Assembly (NCBI GenBank): GCA_031257655.1
Contig: JAIROF010000208.1
Location: 1-5,032, forward strand
Direction of reading: 5' to 3'
DNA length: 5,032 nt
From: Prevotellaceae bacterium
Lineage (GTDB): Bacteria > Bacteroidota > Bacteroidia > Bacteroidales > UBA932
Shown here piece by piece: positions 4,800 through 5,032 of the stretch. The notes under the pieces were generated by a model. The model searched no databases, had not been told where the DNA came from, and worked only from the letters and a program-made list of their open reading frames with translations. How positions within the stretch are numbered: position 1 is the stretch's first letter; the number at the start of each line of letters is the position of its first letter. The position numbers and the translations under genes are program-made.

Positions 4800-5032
4800 C
4801 AAAGCCTCAATCTCAGCAAGAGCACGGGCAAGGGCAGCCTCTTTTTCGGCAAGGGCGGCCTCTTTTTCGGCGCTGGCTTTGCGCTCGGCGGCAAGGGCGG
4901 CCTCTTTTTCGGTAAGGGCGGCGTCTTTTTCGGCAATGATGGCGTCTTTTTCGGCAATAAGCGGCTCCAGCTCTGCGCGCCCCTCGGCTCTCGCGGAGGT
5001 TAGCATGCTCAGCTTTTCGCTACGCTCGCTCC
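4788..5032 (-). CDS. C-terminal part of a coiled-coil-tailed protein (partial)
   Basis: The minus-strand frame is open from the window edge to a TAG at 4790-4788. The visible end starts with SERSEKLSMLTSARAEGRAE and then runs through six heptads of the AEKEAAL type before ARALAEIEALKKR and the stop. An ATG exists at 5006, but the frame continues upstream of it without a ribosome binding site, so the gene is more likely cut by the window edge. The charged heptads predict a long single helix or coiled coil. The segment before them, ending in AR-EGRAE, recalls the tail of Bacteroidota PD-(D/E)XK (Rpn-type) nuclease or transposase proteins, which often carry variable coiled-coil ends. The catalytic part would be outside the window, so this is only a suggestion. 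Confidence 0.65.
   Translation of the reverse strand, partial: SERSEKLSMLTSARAEGRAELEPLIAEKDAIIAEKDAALTEKEAALAAERKASAEKEAALAEKEAALARALAEIEALKKR
4830..4955 (-). repeat. 21-bp tandem repeat encoding six heptads
   Basis: Six 21-base units encode AEKDAII, AEKDAAL, TEKEAAL, AAERKAS, AEKEAAL and AEKEAAL. On the plus strand the core TCTTTTTCGG recurs at 21-base steps, starting at 4840, 4861, 4903, 4924 and 4945; the 4882 position has diverged (the AAERKAS unit). The nucleotide identity between units indicates recent duplication and a length-variable coiled coil. Confidence 0.85.

Noticed and set aside
4431..5003. A plus-strand frame with repeated GKGGLFFG units
   Set aside because: The repeats are the reverse reading of the AEKEAAL heptads, and the 5' half overlaps the kinase ATPase domain in another frame.

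Overview
The window looks like a chromosomal segment of a fairly GC-rich member of the Bacteroidota, probably the Bacteroidales. This rests on three things: start-proximal promoters matching the Bacteroidota -7 element TAnnTTTG (TACCTTTG before pstB, TAATTTTG before the response regulator), A-rich leaders without clear Shine-Dalgarno sequences, and protein sequences resembling Bacteroidota Pho proteins. Genus cannot be set from the sequence alone.

Layout. Positions 1-416 hold no convincing gene. They contain short degenerate repeats (phased CTGTG units, three 17-bp units, five 7-bp CCATTAA units) and then a promoter/operator zone next to pstB. Next come four plus-strand genes: pstB (417-1163), phoU (1263-1958), a PhoB-type response regulator (2139-2849) and a PhoR-type sensor kinase (2846-4615). 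The regulator and kinase genes overlap by four bases (ATGA). Between phoU and the regulator gene lies a near-perfect tandem duplication of a promoter-bearing module of about 66 bp (1981-2114, with a partial third copy). After the kinase gene, 4616-4791 is packed with stem-loops, including a 32-bp perfect palindrome and a terminator-like hairpin. A minus-strand gene enters from the right edge. Only its C-terminus is visible, a 21-bp-periodic heptad coiled coil, and its stop codon lies inside the terminator hairpin.

How the genes fit together. PstB is the ATPase of the high-affinity phosphate importer, and PhoU links transporter state to kinase signalling. PhoR and PhoB form the phosphate-starvation two-component system that normally controls the pst genes. 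The cluster therefore holds the energising, sensing and regulatory parts of the phosphate response. PstS, PstC and PstA are not in the window and may lie to the left or elsewhere.

I see no previously undescribed multi-gene system. The unusual material is non-coding: the duplicated promoter module, the CCGTA-type direct repeats against the pstB -7 box, and the hairpin-rich convergent intergenic region.
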